NCBI GenBank assembly: GCA_050747525.1
Contig: JBOGOC010000082.1
Coordinates: 1 to 23,097, forward strand
Direction of reading: 5' to 3'
DNA length: 23,097 bases
Source: JBOGOC01 sp050747525
GTDB lineage: Bacteria; Acidobacteriota; Polarisedimenticolia; JACPZX01; DASXTC01
Below the pieces are notes generated by a model, which saw only the letters and a list, made by a program, of their open reading frames with translations, searched no databases and was not told the origin of the DNA. Of the stretch, positions 22,274 through 23,097 are shown piece after piece. A program made the position numbers and the translations under genes. Position 1 is the first letter of the stretch. Every line of letters begins with the position of its first letter.

Positions 22274-23097
22274 ATGCCCCTGTCCCTGTTTCACCTGCAC
22301 GGAGATCTCAAGGACCTGCGCTTCCCGCGCCTGCTCGCGGCTCTGCGGGAGGACGATTTCACCGGTGTGTTCCAGGCCACCTTCCGCCCCGAGACCTCGG
22401 AATCGGAGATCACCCGGGAGGTGCACTTCCAGGAAGGCTCCATTGCCTGGGCCATCTCCACCGATCCCGAAGAGAGCCTCCGCTCCTACCTGCTGCGCAA
22501 CGGCGCCATCACTGAAGCGCAGTGGATCGAGGCCGAGGAAAAGGCGCGCGAGACGACGCTGCGCCAGGCGATCGTGGACCTGGGCCTGGCGGGCTCGGCC
22601 GAGCTGACGCAGATCGAGCGCGGGCGCGCCGAGGAGATTGTCCTGGCGCTGTTCAACGCGGATCGCGGCGAGTACCGCGTCCGGGAGCGCCAGATCGCCC
22701 CCGGCACCCCTCACCTGAAAATCGATCCGCGGGCGCTGATCCTCAAGGGCGTGCTCGAAGGGGGCGATCGCGCGCTCATCCTCGAGGAGATCGGCTCGCT
22801 CGACACCGTGTACGTCGTCAAGAGGCCCGTTCTGGAGGAGCCGGGCCTGAACCTGCCCGGCGAGTTCCAGTCGGTGCTGCGGCTGGTGGACGGCAAGCGA
22901 TCGGTCGCCCAGGTCTGCTCTCTCCTCTCCATGCCCGATTACTTCGTGTGCTCGGTGTTCGCGGCCCTCAGCATGGTGGGAGCGGTGCGTGGAAGCCACG
23001 CGCGAAGCACCACGCCCAGGCGCCCCGTCATCGTGAAGGGGGCCGACGTGAGTCCCGCGGCGCGCGCCTCGCGCAAGCCGGCGGCCGTCCCCGACGC
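22274..23097 (+). CDS. PATAN/DUF4388 domain protein, 3' end outside the window
   Basis: An open frame of 274 codons runs off the window end without a stop. Residues 6-120 resemble a PATAN/DUF4388 domain: FHLHGDLKDLRFPRLLAALR at the start, a strand-rich part ending VHFQEGSIAWAIS, then a helical region (EESLRSYLLRNGAIT, RQAIVDLGL, EEIVLALFNADRGEY). A second half (about 155-240: LIEEIG-like, LNLPGEFQSVLRLVDGKRSV) resembles the tail of such proteins. From about 245 the chain becomes basic and low in complexity. GGAGA lies 13 bases upstream of the ATG, rather far, so the start is moderately sure. The consensus promoter predicts strong expression. Its output is unknown. Confidence 0.75.
   Translation, partial: MPLSLFHLHGDLKDLRFPRLLAALREDDFTGVFQATFRPETSESEITREVHFQEGSIAWAISTDPEESLRSYLLRNGAITEAQWIEAEEKARETTLRQAIVDLGLAGSAELTQIERGRAEEIVLALFNADRGEYRVRERQIAPGTPHLKIDPRALILKGVLEGGDRALILEEIGSLDTVYVVKRPVLEEPGLNLPGEFQSVLRLVDGKRSVAQVCSLLSMPDYFVCSVFAALSMVGAVRGSHARSTTPRRPVIVKGADVSPAARASRKPAAVPD

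Noticed and set aside
22194..22607. Plus-strand open frame beginning inside the consensus promoter
   Set aside because: It is out of frame with the PATAN gene, Arg/Pro-rich and would start upstream of the transcription start.

Overview
The window is GC-rich, gene-dense bacterial DNA with short or overlapping junctions. The mix of genes points to a Gram-negative, respiring bacterium, most likely an acidobacterium or a relative: a System I cytochrome c maturation (ccm) operon, PATAN/DUF4388 signalling proteins, a kelch-plus-MopE exported protein, and a DUF362/UbiA/GT39 cluster. The taxonomic placement is inference; no rRNA or marker gene is present.

Layout. (1) 1-1864: a structured repeat copy, a receiver-PATAN response regulator on the minus strand, and a divergent 2-Cys peroxiredoxin ending at a textbook terminator. 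(2) 2021-5740: a large exported protein with 14 kelch-type repeats and MopE-like metal-binding repeats. (3) 5745-9152, minus strand: a GT39-type membrane glycosyltransferase, a UbiA-family prenyltransferase and a DUF362 protein in one translationally coupled run. A GT2 glycosyltransferase (9253-10032) is divergent from it. Together they suggest polyprenyl-phosphate-sugar chemistry at the membrane. (4) 10007-11275: greA and a divergent zinc-ribbon/receiver protein. (5) 11276-11759: the only long non-coding gap, holding a second copy of the repeat seen at the window start, a fragment of it, and GC-rich hairpins.

(6) 11760-20473: one continuous plus-strand run, ccmE-ccmF-ccmH-ccmI(N-terminal domain only)-ccmA-ccmB-ccmC-ccmD, then gamma-glutamyltransferase, a LOG-like protein and signal peptidase I. 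CcmABCD export haem and load it on CcmE, and CcmF/H attach it to apocytochrome c in the periplasm. CcmE has a CXXXY haem site instead of the usual histidine site, CcmH has an unusual cysteine cluster, and no ccmG is present. (7) 20466-22094, minus: L-aspartate oxidase (nadB). (8) 22274-end: a second PATAN/DUF4388 protein, cut by the window edge, behind a fully consensus sigma-70-type promoter.

The least expected signal is the 153-base element found at 1-153 and, inverted, at 11281-11433. Each copy lies just 3' of a response-regulator gene in the same orientation relative to that gene. Its ends are nearly identical, and it has an internal hairpin whose loop is conserved while its stem pairs co-vary, as expected of a selected RNA structure or a mobile palindromic element.
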